Part shown: positions 1 through 8,241 of the stretch, in pieces | Layout: every line of letters starts with the position of its first letter | How positions within the stretch are numbered: position 1 is the stretch's first letter | Origin: a virus | Direction: 5' to 3' (one strand) | IMG/VR virus record: IMGVR_UViG_3300008107_004055 | Location: 1-50,783 of that record | Length of the DNA stretch: 50,783 nt | The notes under the pieces: model-generated | Seen by the model: the letters and a program-made list of their open reading frames with translations, nothing else | Told to the model about the DNA's origin: nothing | The model's database searches: none | Made by a program: the position numbers and the translations under genes

Positions 1-16
1 TTGATAGGAAATAATT

Positions 17-1471
17 ATGACAGATATATTGTTCGTACACCCTAATGCATCAGAAAAGATTTATCAGGGACTAGCAAAGAATAATGCCGCTATTGAACCA
101 CCTATTTGGGCAGCCATGCTTGCCAATAGTGTTCGTACAAAAGGGCATCGACCAGAAATCTTAGATGCTGAAGTAGAAGGTTTAGATTACCTATCTGCGG
201 CAAAAAGAATCACCGAATACAAAGCAAAGGTTGTTTGTTTTGTTGTCTATGGCCAACAACCATCCGCATCTTCACAAAACATGGAAGGTGCAACTGCAAC
301 CGCAAGAGAACTAAAGAACTTGGCACCAGATACATTCGTTGTATTTGTTGGTGGCCACGTTGCTGCATTGCCAATAGAAACGATGAATAACGAAACATGT
401 ATTGATGCCGTTTGCCAAAACGAAGGTGTATACACTCTACATGCTTTATTAAGCTTAACCAAAATTGATGATACAGAGATGAAACGTGTTCCCGGTTTGG
501 TCTTTAGAGACCGGGAAGGCAATGTGATTATGAATGAATCGTCTGCCATTGTAGCTAAAGAAGATTTAGAACAAGACTTACCAGGTATGGCATGGGACTT
601 GTTGCCACCTTTGAGTCGTTATCGTACCGCAGGTTGGCATTCATGGTCAAACAATACTGAAAAACAACCCTTTGCGGCATTGTACACAAGTCTTGGTTGT
701 CCATACAAATGTTCTTTCTGTATGATTAATATTATCAACAGAACAAAACAAGGACCAAATGTAACTAGCCAAGATCGACAAGGTGTTCGTAACGTAAAAA
801 TTGCCGATGAGTTGTTTGTTTTAAACCCAAGGCACTTTGAAGCCATTTGTGATTTGATTATTCAACGTGGATATGATTTCAATATTTGGGCATACTCAAG
901 GGTTGATACCTGCAAGCCTAAGTATTTGGCCAAGTTGGAAAAGGCTGGTGTTAAATGGTTAGGTCTTGGTATTGAGAACCCTAACAATGAACTGCGTAAA
1001 GAAATTCACAAAGAAGGATTTCAGGATGTTAAGGTGTTAGACCTTATCAATAACATCCGTGATGCAGGTATCAATGTTGGTGGTAACTATATCTTTGGTC
1101 TGCCATACGATACAAAAGAATCTATGGAGGCTACATTGCAGTTTGCAATAGAGAACCCAACAGAGATGGCCAATTTCTATTCTGCAATGGCTTATCCAGG
1201 TAGTCCATTGTATAATCAGGCTCGTCTTTTTGGCCAAGAGTTGCCAAGTACCTATTCAGGTTTTAGTCAGCACTCTTATGACACATTGAATTTAGGTAAT
1301 AGTCATGTGTCTTCATCAGAAATACTTGCCTTTAGAGACAAGGCGTGGGATACTTACCACTCTAGTGAAAAATATTTGAATCTATTAGAGAACAAGTTTG
1401 GCCAAAAGGCAAGAGATGAACTTGATTCAACTAAGACGATTAAACTAAAACGTAAATTATTAGGAGATTAA
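17..1471 (+). CDS. B12-binding radical SAM protein
   Basis: The 484-residue product has the two-domain layout of cobalamin-binding radical SAM enzymes. An N-terminal Rossmann-like region (about 1-150) carries the hydrophobic strand FVVFVGGHVAALP. A radical SAM barrel follows with the iron-sulphur motif CxxxCxxC at C228, C232 and C235. LGLGIEN and GGNYIFGLP further on match SAM-binding strands of the family. Such enzymes use a 5'-deoxyadenosyl radical, often with methylcobalamin, for methyl transfer or rearrangement; the substrate cannot be read from sequence. The start at 17 follows an AGGAAA ribosome site. The gene is two bases upstream of the DJ-1-like gene and heads the sugar cassette, so a sugar or glycan substrate is an inference. 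I do not see the conserved HExxH of B12-dependent methionine-synthase-like domains, so cobalamin binding is likely but unproven. Confidence 0.8.
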   Translation: MTDILFVHPNASEKIYQGLAKNNAAIEPPIWAAMLANSVRTKGHRPEILDAEVEGLDYLSAAKRITEYKAKVVCFVVYGQQPSASSQNMEGATATARELKNLAPDTFVVFVGGHVAALPIETMNNETCIDAVCQNEGVYTLHALLSLTKIDDTEMKRVPGLVFRDREGNVIMNESSAIVAKEDLEQDLPGMAWDLLPPLSRYRTAGWHSWSNNTEKQPFAALYTSLGCPYKCSFCMINIINRTKQGPNVTSQDRQGVRNVKIADELFVLNPRHFEAICDLIIQRGYDFNIWAYSRVDTCKPKYLAKLEKAGVKWLGLGIENPNNELRKEIHKEGFQDVKVLDLINNIRDAGINVGGNYIFGLPYDTKESMEATLQFAIENPTEMANFYSAMAYPGSPLYNQARLFGQELPSTYSGFSQHSYDTLNLGNSHVSSSEILAFRDKAWDTYHSSEKYLNLLENKFGQKARDELDSTKTIKLKRKLLGD

Positions 1472-1473
1472 TT

Positions 1474-2034
1474 ATGAGAGCATTGATTATTACATGGGAA
1501 AACTTTCAAGACCAAGAGTTGGTTTATCCATTTTACCGATTGAAGGAAGAAACTAATGAAGTGGTTGTTATGTCAAATGTGGTTGGTAAATTCTTTGGCA
1601 TCATGGGTTCAAACATGACCTCACATGTCAATGTTGAACAGTTACATTACACCACAAATACTAATGGTGATTACTTCAATTATTATTTGGACAATTTTGA
1701 CCTTCTTGTTTTGCCGGGTGGTGTTAAGGCTTTGGAAAAACTAAGACAAGATAAGACAGTCATTCGTTTCATCTCTGAATGGAACAAACGAGGTAAAGTA
1801 ATTGCCTCTACATGTCATGGTGCTCAGTTGATGATTTCAGCCAAGATTGTTGCAGGTCGTGAGATTAGTGGTTACTATAGTCTTGAGGATGATATCAATA
1901 ACTCAGGCGCTAAATATGTTAATGCACCCGTAGTTGTAGATGGTAACATCGTATCATCACCACACTATGACCACATGGGTATTTGGATGAAAACTGCTAT
2001 TGATATGGTGAAACAAAATGCCGCTAAGTTATGA
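1474..2034 (+). CDS. DJ-1/PfpI family protein (class I glutamine amidotransferase-like)
   Basis: The 186-residue protein has the DJ-1/PfpI fold signature. LLVLPGGV lies at the end of a beta strand, and STCHGAQLM forms the nucleophile elbow with Cys114 followed by His115. The family includes deglycases/glyoxalases, protein chaperones and ThiJ-like enzymes acting on reactive carbonyls. In T4-like aquatic phages such genes are accessory. It starts two bases after the radical SAM gene and overlaps the next gene by 17 bases, so it belongs to the same transcription unit. A role in handling a reactive keto-sugar or aldehyde intermediate fits the neighbouring thiamine enzyme and dehydratase, but this is inference. 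The length is typical for the family. Confidence 0.8.
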   Translation: MRALIITWENFQDQELVYPFYRLKEETNEVVVMSNVVGKFFGIMGSNMTSHVNVEQLHYTTNTNGDYFNYYLDNFDLLVLPGGVKALEKLRQDKTVIRFISEWNKRGKVIASTCHGAQLMISAKIVAGREISGYYSLEDDINNSGAKYVNAPVVVDGNIVSSPHYDHMGIWMKTAIDMVKQNAAKL

Positions 2035-2845
2035 ACGTGAAAAAGAAATCTTCCGCAAGGCCTCATTGTGTCGGGCGTTTGAAGAAGAAGTTTACAGACG
2101 GGTACAAGATAAAACTATAAAGATACCTGTCTATCTTTCTGCTGGACAAGAGTACACATCTGCTACTCTTGCCACTTACCTAGAATCAATTGGTAAACAA
2201 ATCTTTATTCAACACCGAGGACATTCTACATACTTGTCCTTTGGTGGTGACATTGAAGCTCTTGTTTATGAATTGATTGGTGACCCAAGAGGTTGCGCCA
2301 ACGGCATGGGTGGTTCTGCCTCAATCCAATCCAGAGAAAAACAAATCTATGGCCATGATGGTCTGATGGGTTCACATGTGCCTATTGCAACAGGCATGTG
2401 TTATGGTAATAAGAAACTAACATTGTGTTTTACTGGTGACGCAGCCGCAGAAGAAGACTATTCACTAACTGCAATTGGATGGGCATCAACAAAGAACTTA
2501 CCTATTTGGTACATCGTTGAAGATAACAACCTATCAATTCTTACTGAGAAGAAAGTAAGACGCAATTGGGAGTTACAAGATGTAGCAAAGAGTATGAATG
2601 TAAGTGCATCTGGTTTACCTGATGACCCATTAATGATTTGGAATTTTATTGAGTCACATAACATGGATAAACCTATGTTATTAAACGTGACAACAAATAG
2701 GTTGTTCTGGCATGCAGGTGCAGGCATTGATGACCCACATACATTCGACAGACACAAAATTTATATTGATAAGTTCGGCACAGATATTGTTAAAGAGGCT
2801 GAACAGAAGGTGAAGGAGGCGTGGTCAAAATGTCTATCACATTAA
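2018..2845 (+). CDS. Thiamine-diphosphate-dependent E1 component, alpha subunit-like
   Basis: The 275-residue product resembles the alpha subunit of pyruvate/2-oxoacid/acetoin dehydrogenase E1. HRGHSTYLSFGG and the glycine-rich GCANGMGGS match the substrate/ThDP channel. The ThDP-Mg site is present as G140-D141-AAAEE followed about 28 residues later by N170-N171. Real alpha subunits are usually 320-360 residues, so this one is short at the C-terminus. The start at 2018 lies inside the end of the DJ-1 gene. The beta subunit follows with an overlap, which supports an alpha2-beta2 enzyme. No E2 or E3 is seen, so a classic dehydrogenase complex is unlikely. Transketolase-like two-carbon transfer or acyloin-type chemistry on a sugar is the inference drawn from the neighbours. 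Confidence 0.85.
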   Translation: MPLSYEREKEIFRKASLCRAFEEEVYRRVQDKTIKIPVYLSAGQEYTSATLATYLESIGKQIFIQHRGHSTYLSFGGDIEALVYELIGDPRGCANGMGGSASIQSREKQIYGHDGLMGSHVPIATGMCYGNKKLTLCFTGDAAAEEDYSLTAIGWASTKNLPIWYIVEDNNLSILTEKKVRRNWELQDVAKSMNVSASGLPDDPLMIWNFIESHNMDKPMLLNVTTNRLFWHAGAGIDDPHTFDRHKIYIDKFGTDIVKEAEQKVKEAWSKCLSH

Positions 2846-3732
2846 GAGATACTATTAAAGATACAGTAAGACACCATTTAACTAAAGAGAATGGTCTTGC
2901 TATGGGTCAATGTTTGACCGCAGTTGGTTGGGTTGGCGGTACATTACCAGAACTATACGAAGAAGATGGTATGGTAGAGTTGTCTATGGCTGATGTTGCA
3001 GGTGGTGGTTTTGCCGTTGGTGCCGCACTTGCAGGTCGTAGACCAATGTATGTCATTCGTTATCAAGGTTTTAATTGGTTCAATGCACCAATGATTATCA
3101 ACTATGCAGCCAAATCAAAAGAGATTTGGGGTGTACCATGTCCTATGATGGTTCGTTCTATTGCCATGGAAGGTGGCATTGGTCCTGTTGCAGGTTCATC
3201 ACATCATGCATTGTATTATAGAATGCCTGGTGTTAAGATTGTATCACCAATGACCCCATATGAATATGCAAACATGTATTTGGAGTTTATGGATTCTGAT
3301 GATGTATTGTATGTGTCAGAACATCGTGGTGCATACGGCAATACAGAAGAATTACCTAACATCGAGTATAATATTCCTGATATCGTTTTGTTTCCTATTT
3401 CTATTACCAGATTTGCAGCTGTTGAAGCGGCAAAAGAATTGGAGAAAGAAGGCTACAGAGTTGCAGTACATCACATTGTAAACATTAAACCATTTCAACC
3501 ATCAGAGAGTGATAGAACTGCTTTGATGAGAGCAAGATATGGTATAGTTTTAGATGATGACTATGTTGATGGTATTGCAAAGAGTTTGGCATTTGACTTA
3601 TCTAAAGGTATTAATGCAGATATGCATGTCATGGGTTTAAAAGATAGGTCAGCAGGTTTTTATCCACAGGTTGATAATCTACCACCTTCTAAAGATGAAA
3701 TTATTGCCAAAATTAAAGAGATATTAAAATGA
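2830..3732 (+). CDS. Thiamine-diphosphate-dependent E1 component, beta subunit-like
   Basis: This 300-residue protein has the transketolase-like pyrimidine-binding domain of E1 beta subunits. It carries GGTLPELYEEDG near residue 40, DVAGGGFAVGAALAGRRPM, and a C-terminal domain (about 200-300). I place the start at ATG 2830: AAGGAGG at 2813-2819 is ten bases upstream, whereas the in-frame GTG at 2821 is only one base from that ribosome site. It overlaps the alpha-subunit gene by 16 bases and the next gene by an ATGA junction. Alpha and beta together would form the ThDP active site. No lipoyl-bearing E2 partner is encoded nearby, so the acceptor may be a sugar or small aldehyde rather than lipoamide. 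Confidence 0.85.
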   Translation: MSITLRDTIKDTVRHHLTKENGLAMGQCLTAVGWVGGTLPELYEEDGMVELSMADVAGGGFAVGAALAGRRPMYVIRYQGFNWFNAPMIINYAAKSKEIWGVPCPMMVRSIAMEGGIGPVAGSSHHALYYRMPGVKIVSPMTPYEYANMYLEFMDSDDVLYVSEHRGAYGNTEELPNIEYNIPDIVLFPISITRFAAVEAAKELEKEGYRVAVHHIVNIKPFQPSESDRTALMRARYGIVLDDDYVDGIAKSLAFDLSKGINADMHVMGLKDRSAGFYPQVDNLPPSKDEIIAKIKEILK

Positions 3733-4634
3733 GTTCGTTGCAGTACCGCAAAGATAGAATGACTACAATGGCAAATCAATGGGGTGCCAGTAAAGTAAAC
3801 GACTTGTTTATTCATAAAAAGATTCCTGATGCCTTATATGATGAGTTGCGTAGGTCAATTGGCATGTATATTGCCAAGGCATTACACTTTGATTATACAG
3901 ATGACGAAGACCTATTCATACAAAGATTAAATGATAATCGGCATGATAGAACGAATGTTACACCAAATGGTGGTGTTGTACCTAAAAAAGAATATGCCTT
4001 AGAGTATAATATGTTCATTCGTAGTTGGTGTAACATAGTCAAAGAATTTATCAAAGATGACCCAAGTTATCTAAAAAAGTTTAGGTTAACACCAAACATT
4101 CGTATCAAATATGCGGAAGAATTAGAAGATAATGTTGGTCGTGGTCTTGATACCGCATGGCCACATTCAGATGGTTGGGTTGAAGGACCTTGGGGTATGA
4201 ATTGCCATTTACCAATCTTTGGTGATACAAAGAACAATTATCTTCACTTCTACAAATTGAAGGATGAATCAGCCTTTGAAGACTTTTTCTTAGATACCTC
4301 TGAGGTGTATACCAATATGCAATGGGTGGTTGACTTCTACGAAGATGATACATTGGTGCCTGAACGTGGTTATATTAATGTGAGTGACTATGCCTTATTA
4401 CATAAGACTAAGAGAAACCCTGGCGCAGGCACTAGAGTCTCTATTGATACAACCATCTTTGCTGGTGACCACGATGTACATCCAGACCGCAAAACAGAGT
4501 ACCTAGATACTATACCAAACATTGGAGAAGAATTGTTTATTGCTTGCCTAAGAAGCGAAGTAGATAAAATCTCTGATAAGAAAACTGTATTCAGTCACTA
4601 CACAAGTGGCTCATTGAAACATATAACATTATGA
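3729..4634 (+). CDS. Putative Fe(II)/2-oxoglutarate-dependent oxygenase
   Basis: The 301-residue protein has the metal and cosubstrate motif expected of a 2-oxoglutarate oxygenase: H146-x-D148 in WPHSDGW, a distal H225 in ALLHKT, and R236-x-S238 eleven residues later for 2-oxoglutarate binding. Spacing between HxD and the distal His (about 77 residues) fits a jelly-roll core. I do not recognise a named subfamily. It overlaps the E1 beta gene by an ATGA junction and the kinase gene by ATGATG, so it belongs to the sugar cassette. Hydroxylation or oxidative modification of a sugar, lipid or nucleobase is possible. The assignment rests only on the motif pattern. Confidence 0.6.
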   Translation: MSSLQYRKDRMTTMANQWGASKVNDLFIHKKIPDALYDELRRSIGMYIAKALHFDYTDDEDLFIQRLNDNRHDRTNVTPNGGVVPKKEYALEYNMFIRSWCNIVKEFIKDDPSYLKKFRLTPNIRIKYAEELEDNVGRGLDTAWPHSDGWVEGPWGMNCHLPIFGDTKNNYLHFYKLKDESAFEDFFLDTSEVYTNMQWVVDFYEDDTLVPERGYINVSDYALLHKTKRNPGAGTRVSIDTTIFAGDHDVHPDRKTEYLDTIPNIGEELFIACLRSEVDKISDKKTVFSHYTSGSLKHITL

Positions 4635-5626
4635 TGGTTATCTCAAAAACTCCGTATCGTTTATCTTTATTTGGTGGCGGTACGGATTATCCAGCTTGGT
4701 TTCAAACCAATCCAAGTAAAATTATTTCGGCAGCTATGCAACAGTATTGTTATATTACTGTTAGAGATGTACCACCATTCTTTGACTATGATACAATAGT
4801 TACCTATTCTGAAATTGAAAAAGTAAATTCTCTTAATGATATAAGACACCCATCAGCAAGAGAATGTTTAAGATATATGGGTGTTCAGAGAGGCGTATCG
4901 GTGGTATATGAGGGTGACTTACCTGCTCGTACTGGTATTGGTTCTAGTTCTTCTTTTACTGTCGGACTCTTAAATGCTTTACATGCCTATAATAATACAA
5001 ACATTACCAAGTTTGATTTGGCATCAGAAGCAATTTATGTAGAACAACAGATACTGAAAGAGAATGTTGGTGTACAAGACCAAATTATGGCATCTTATGG
5101 TGGCATTCGGTTAATTGATGTTGGACCACATGATAGATGGAGAGCTGCTAAGATGTATTTGTCTAGCAACTATATGAAAGAGTTTGAATCTCATATCATG
5201 CTTGGGTTTTCTGGTGTCAGTAGATATGCAGAAGAACAATCTAAGGTGCAAGTAAACAACATCAAAGAAGGCAAATCAGAAATGGAACTGAGAGCCATGG
5301 TTGCTCTGGCCGATGACGCTATAGATAGTATAGGGCGTGAAGATGATATGTATGTCTTAGGTAATTTATTGAATCTAGGTTGGAGTATCAAACGCAAGCT
5401 TGCCGATGGCATCAGTAAAGATTGGATAGATGATATTTACCAACAGTCACTAGAATGTGGTTCACTAGGTGGTAAATTGATGGGTGCAGGAGGCGGTGGT
5501 TTCTTTATGTTTTTAGTACCACCAAAACAACAAGAAGAATTCAGAAAGAAAATGAGTTCTATTAAAGTGTGGGTGCCATTTAAGTTTGATACACATGGCA
5601 GCCAAATTATACATGAATCTAATTGA
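4631..5626 (+). CDS. GHMP family sugar kinase (heptose-7-phosphate/fucose kinase-like)
   Basis: The 331-residue product starts with a substrate-binding strand ending in SLFGGGTDYPAWF, as in HddA-type D-glycero-D-manno-heptose 7-phosphate kinases and fucokinases. It carries the GHMP ATP-binding loop PARTGIGSSSS at P98-S108. The C-terminal GGKLMGAGGGGFF (about residues 277-290) is the third GHMP motif. The family phosphorylates sugars at C1, supplying sugar-1-phosphate for nucleotidyl transfer. The start overlaps the oxygenase stop. A nucleotidyltransferase-HAD fusion that could use the product lies in the second sugar cassette (38090-39115). Exact sugar specificity cannot be read. Confidence 0.85.
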   Translation: MMVISKTPYRLSLFGGGTDYPAWFQTNPSKIISAAMQQYCYITVRDVPPFFDYDTIVTYSEIEKVNSLNDIRHPSARECLRYMGVQRGVSVVYEGDLPARTGIGSSSSFTVGLLNALHAYNNTNITKFDLASEAIYVEQQILKENVGVQDQIMASYGGIRLIDVGPHDRWRAAKMYLSSNYMKEFESHIMLGFSGVSRYAEEQSKVQVNNIKEGKSEMELRAMVALADDAIDSIGREDDMYVLGNLLNLGWSIKRKLADGISKDWIDDIYQQSLECGSLGGKLMGAGGGGFFMFLVPPKQQEEFRKKMSSIKVWVPFKFDTHGSQIIHESN

Positions 5627-5633
5627 GGTGATT

Positions 5634-6803
5634 ATGAAATATCCATTGATGCGAAATAATATATTGAGAAGTGAGTTAGATGCCGTCATTGAGCATTTGA
5701 AACAAGATGACCCTATTCTTACCAACGGCCCAAACTGCCGTGCGTTTGAAGAAGAATGGTCTAAGTGGTTAGGTGTAAAGTATTCTGTGTTTGTTAACTC
5801 AGGTGCTTCTGCCAATCTATTGTCAATGACAGTATTGAAGATTCAAAATCCATTTGGTGGCGAAGTCATTGTACCGCCATTAACATGGGTGTCTGATATT
5901 GCTTCTGTACTCCAATGTGGCTTTACTCCTGTGTTTGTTGATGTTGACAAATCTACATTGGGTATGGACACACAAGGCATTCTTAATGCCCTTACACCAA
6001 ATACTAAAGCAGTTTTTCTATCTCACATTCAAGGTTACAATGCCTTGACTGATGAGTTGTTAGATGAATTAAAGAAACGAAACATTGCATTGATTGAAGA
6101 TGTTTGTGAATCACATGGTGCAACACACAATGGTAAAAAAGTTGGTTCATTTGGTTCAACATCCAACTTCTCATTCTACTATGCACATCACATGACCACA
6201 ATCGAAGGTGGTATGGTTTGTACCGATGATGAAGAAACATATCAGACATTGAGAATGCTTCGGTCACATGGTATGGTTCGTGAGCTATCTAACCAAGATT
6301 ATAAAGATTCTTGGATTGAAGGTAATCCTGGTTGCAACCCTGAGTTCATCTTTGCTTATGCAGCCTACAACATGCGTAACAACGAAATAGGTGGCATACT
6401 TGGTCGTAAACAGTTGCCAAACCTTGATGAAAATGTTAAACTAAGGAACTTTAATAACGAAAGGTTCTTGCGTAAGATTGACCAAGACAAATACTTTACT
6501 GATTTTAAATTAGAAGGCGCAAGTAACTATGCCTTTAATTTGATAATGAAAGAGAAAGATAATGTCCATTTGGCCAAACTTATGACGGCAATGCGAGAGA
6601 ATGGCATTGAGTTTCGTAGAGGTAGTGCAGGTGGTGGTAATCAACTAAGACAACCATACTTAAAGAACTTGGTACCACCAATGCACCATGAACAATTTAA
6701 AAACACAGAACACATTCACTTCTATGGGTTCTATATTGGTAATTTTCCATCAATGCAAGTAAGAGAGATTGATGAGATTTGTGAAATAATTAATAAGGTA
6801 TAA
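5634..6803 (+). CDS. DegT/ColD-like PLP enzyme with His in place of the PLP lysine (sugar 3-dehydratase-like)
   Basis: The 390-residue protein has the fold-type I DegT/DnrJ/EryC1/StrS pattern: SGASANLL for phosphate binding, IEDVCESHGA with the PLP-ring Asp, and a FYYAHHMTTIEGGMV segment. In aminotransferases this last segment carries the Schiff-base lysine; here the aligned position is His185, followed by His186. The same Lys-to-His change defines GDP-4-keto-6-deoxymannose 3-dehydratase (ColD) and CDP-4-keto-6-deoxyglucose 3-dehydratase (E1/RfbH), which make 3,6-dideoxysugars. The length matches ColD (about 388). I chose ATG 5634 because GAGGTG lies just upstream; an in-frame start at 5586 would overlap the kinase by 41 bases. 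A 3-deoxysugar product is inferred. Confidence 0.85.
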   Translation: MKYPLMRNNILRSELDAVIEHLKQDDPILTNGPNCRAFEEEWSKWLGVKYSVFVNSGASANLLSMTVLKIQNPFGGEVIVPPLTWVSDIASVLQCGFTPVFVDVDKSTLGMDTQGILNALTPNTKAVFLSHIQGYNALTDELLDELKKRNIALIEDVCESHGATHNGKKVGSFGSTSNFSFYYAHHMTTIEGGMVCTDDEETYQTLRMLRSHGMVRELSNQDYKDSWIEGNPGCNPEFIFAYAAYNMRNNEIGGILGRKQLPNLDENVKLRNFNNERFLRKIDQDKYFTDFKLEGASNYAFNLIMKEKDNVHLAKLMTAMRENGIEFRRGSAGGGNQLRQPYLKNLVPPMHHEQFKNTEHIHFYGFYIGNFPSMQVREIDEICEIINKV

Positions 6804-6804
6804 T

Positions 6805-7731
6805 ATGGCAAATATTTTAGTGACAGGCGGCGCAGGTTATATTGGTTCAACACTTGTACCAATGCTTCTGAGTAAAGGACATAATGTAACTGTACTTGAT
6901 AACTTCATGTATGGTCAAACATCATTGAACCAATTATCGCACTTGAAAAACTTTAACGTATTCAATGGTGATGTTCGTATCAAATCAGATATTTTTCCAA
7001 TTCTGAAACAGGCCGATGTTGTTATTCCATTGGCGGCATATGTTGGTGCACCATTGTGTAACAAAGATCCAATTGGTGCATCTTCTACAAACAAAGATGC
7101 CATCTTTATGATGCTTGATTACCTATCTAAAGACCAAGTTGTATTGATGCCAACAACCAATAGTGCCTATGGTACAGGATTATTCTGTACTGAAGAATCA
7201 GCCTTGAATCCTATTTCATTATATGCCAAAGATAAGGTTGAAGTAGAAAAGAAATTAATGGATCATCCAAACTCCATCAGTTATAGATTGGCAACTGTAT
7301 TTGGTATGTCACCTCGTATGCGAATTGATTTACTTGTCAACGACTTTGTACACCGAGCCGTTACAGATGGATGTGCCGTTCTATTTGAAAGTCATTTCAA
7401 ACGTAACTATGTCCATGTCAGAGATGTATCTAACGCTTTTATTCATGCGCTAAATAACTTTGAAGATATGAAAGATGAAATCTACAACGTGGGTCTGTCT
7501 GAAGCAAACATATCTAAATGGGAATTGTGTGAGGCCATTAAGAAGTATGTTCCTAAATTTACCTTTGTAGAAGCAGAAGTCGGTAAAGACCCTGACCAAA
7601 GAAATTATATTGTGTCAAATGCCAAACTTGAGGCAACTGGATTTCAAACACAACATGGTTTAGATGCAGGCATTCAAGAGCTAATCAAAGGCTTTAAAAT
7701 GATTAACAACCGCAAATATGGTAATGTTTGA
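6805..7731 (+). CDS. NAD(P)-dependent sugar-nucleotide epimerase/dehydratase (extended SDR)
   Basis: This 308-residue extended short-chain dehydrogenase has the N-terminal nucleotide-binding glycines G8-x-x-G11-x-x-G14 (VTGGAGYIG). LDNFMYGQ follows at the second strand. The catalytic pair is Y140-x-x-x-K144 in SLYAKDK, with PTTNSAYG supplying the upstream Ser/Thr. Family members epimerise or dehydrate NDP-sugars via a 4-keto intermediate. It starts one base after the ColD-like gene and would act in the same pathway, for example to reduce or epimerise the 4-keto-3-deoxy product. A second, different SDR is at 39112-40110. The substrate is unknown. Confidence 0.9.
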   Translation: MANILVTGGAGYIGSTLVPMLLSKGHNVTVLDNFMYGQTSLNQLSHLKNFNVFNGDVRIKSDIFPILKQADVVIPLAAYVGAPLCNKDPIGASSTNKDAIFMMLDYLSKDQVVLMPTTNSAYGTGLFCTEESALNPISLYAKDKVEVEKKLMDHPNSISYRLATVFGMSPRMRIDLLVNDFVHRAVTDGCAVLFESHFKRNYVHVRDVSNAFIHALNNFEDMKDEIYNVGLSEANISKWELCEAIKKYVPKFTFVEAEVGKDPDQRNYIVSNAKLEATGFQTQHGLDAGIQELIKGFKMINNRKYGNV

Positions 7732-8129
7732 TGGATTATAATAGAGATAATTTAGAATTGGTGTCGGGCATTATCATAATGAACCTGACACCTGACTTAT
7801 TACCTAAGAAGTGGGTTGAACGCAATGCATCTAACCCAATGTTCGGTCATTGCCATACTGCTTCTGGTTGCCTACAGAAAGTGTTTGGTACAAAGAACAT
7901 CAAACTGTACCGAGCATTAGATGATGAAGATATCTGGCATTGGTGGGTAGTAGATTTGAATGGCCAACTAATTGATTTGACTGTTGACCAATATCATTCT
8001 CAAGGTAGAAACCCGCCTTACGATACAGGCACAAAGGCATCAATACTTGGATTTGATTATCGAAAGCGTGTCTTACGGTTACTGGAAAAGGTAACTAAAG
8101 ATTTATCTGAAAACGGAACACCGCTATGA
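7731..8129 (+). CDS. Conserved phage protein with Cys/His/Asp pattern, possibly papain-like
   Basis: The 132-residue protein begins at ATG 7731, which shares one base with the preceding TGA. It contains FGHCHTASGCLQKVF followed about 35 residues later by IWHWWVVDLNGQLIDLT. Cys near an N-terminal helix, then His-Trp on a strand, then Asp within LIDLTVDQ, is the order seen in papain/transglutaminase-like folds. Similar HWW...LDPTADQF proteins occur widely in phages without a proven function. Catalysis is only a suggestion. It is the last gene of the first cassette; the next gene has its own promoter. Confidence 0.5.
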   Translation: MDYNRDNLELVSGIIIMNLTPDLLPKKWVERNASNPMFGHCHTASGCLQKVFGTKNIKLYRALDDEDIWHWWVVDLNGQLIDLTVDQYHSQGRNPPYDTGTKASILGFDYRKRVLRLLEKVTKDLSENGTPL

Positions 8130-8188
8130 TATGCTTATTGAACGAAGTTGTCAAGCGCTAATGTAGGCAAATGTGAGCTTAATAAAGC

Positions 8189-8217
8189 TTGACATTAGTG
8201 TTCCTTTATAGTATAGT
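8189..8217 (+). promoter_or_regulatory. Host-type (sigma70-like) promoter for gp55-gp47
   Basis: TTGACA at 8189-8194 and TATAGT at 8212-8217 are separated by 17 bases, an almost perfect sigma70 promoter. Transcription would start near 8224, giving an 18-base leader to the gp55 gene at 8242. The -35 box lies in a hexamer-plus inverted repeat (TGTCAAGC at 8149-8156 against GCTTGACA at 8187-8194). Confidence 0.75.
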
Positions 8218-8241
8218 AACACAAATGAATTGGAATCGTCT

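Noticed and set aside
2821-2829. GTG 2821 as start of the E1 beta gene
   Set aside because: It is one base from AAGGAGG, too close for translation; ATG 2830 has ideal spacing.
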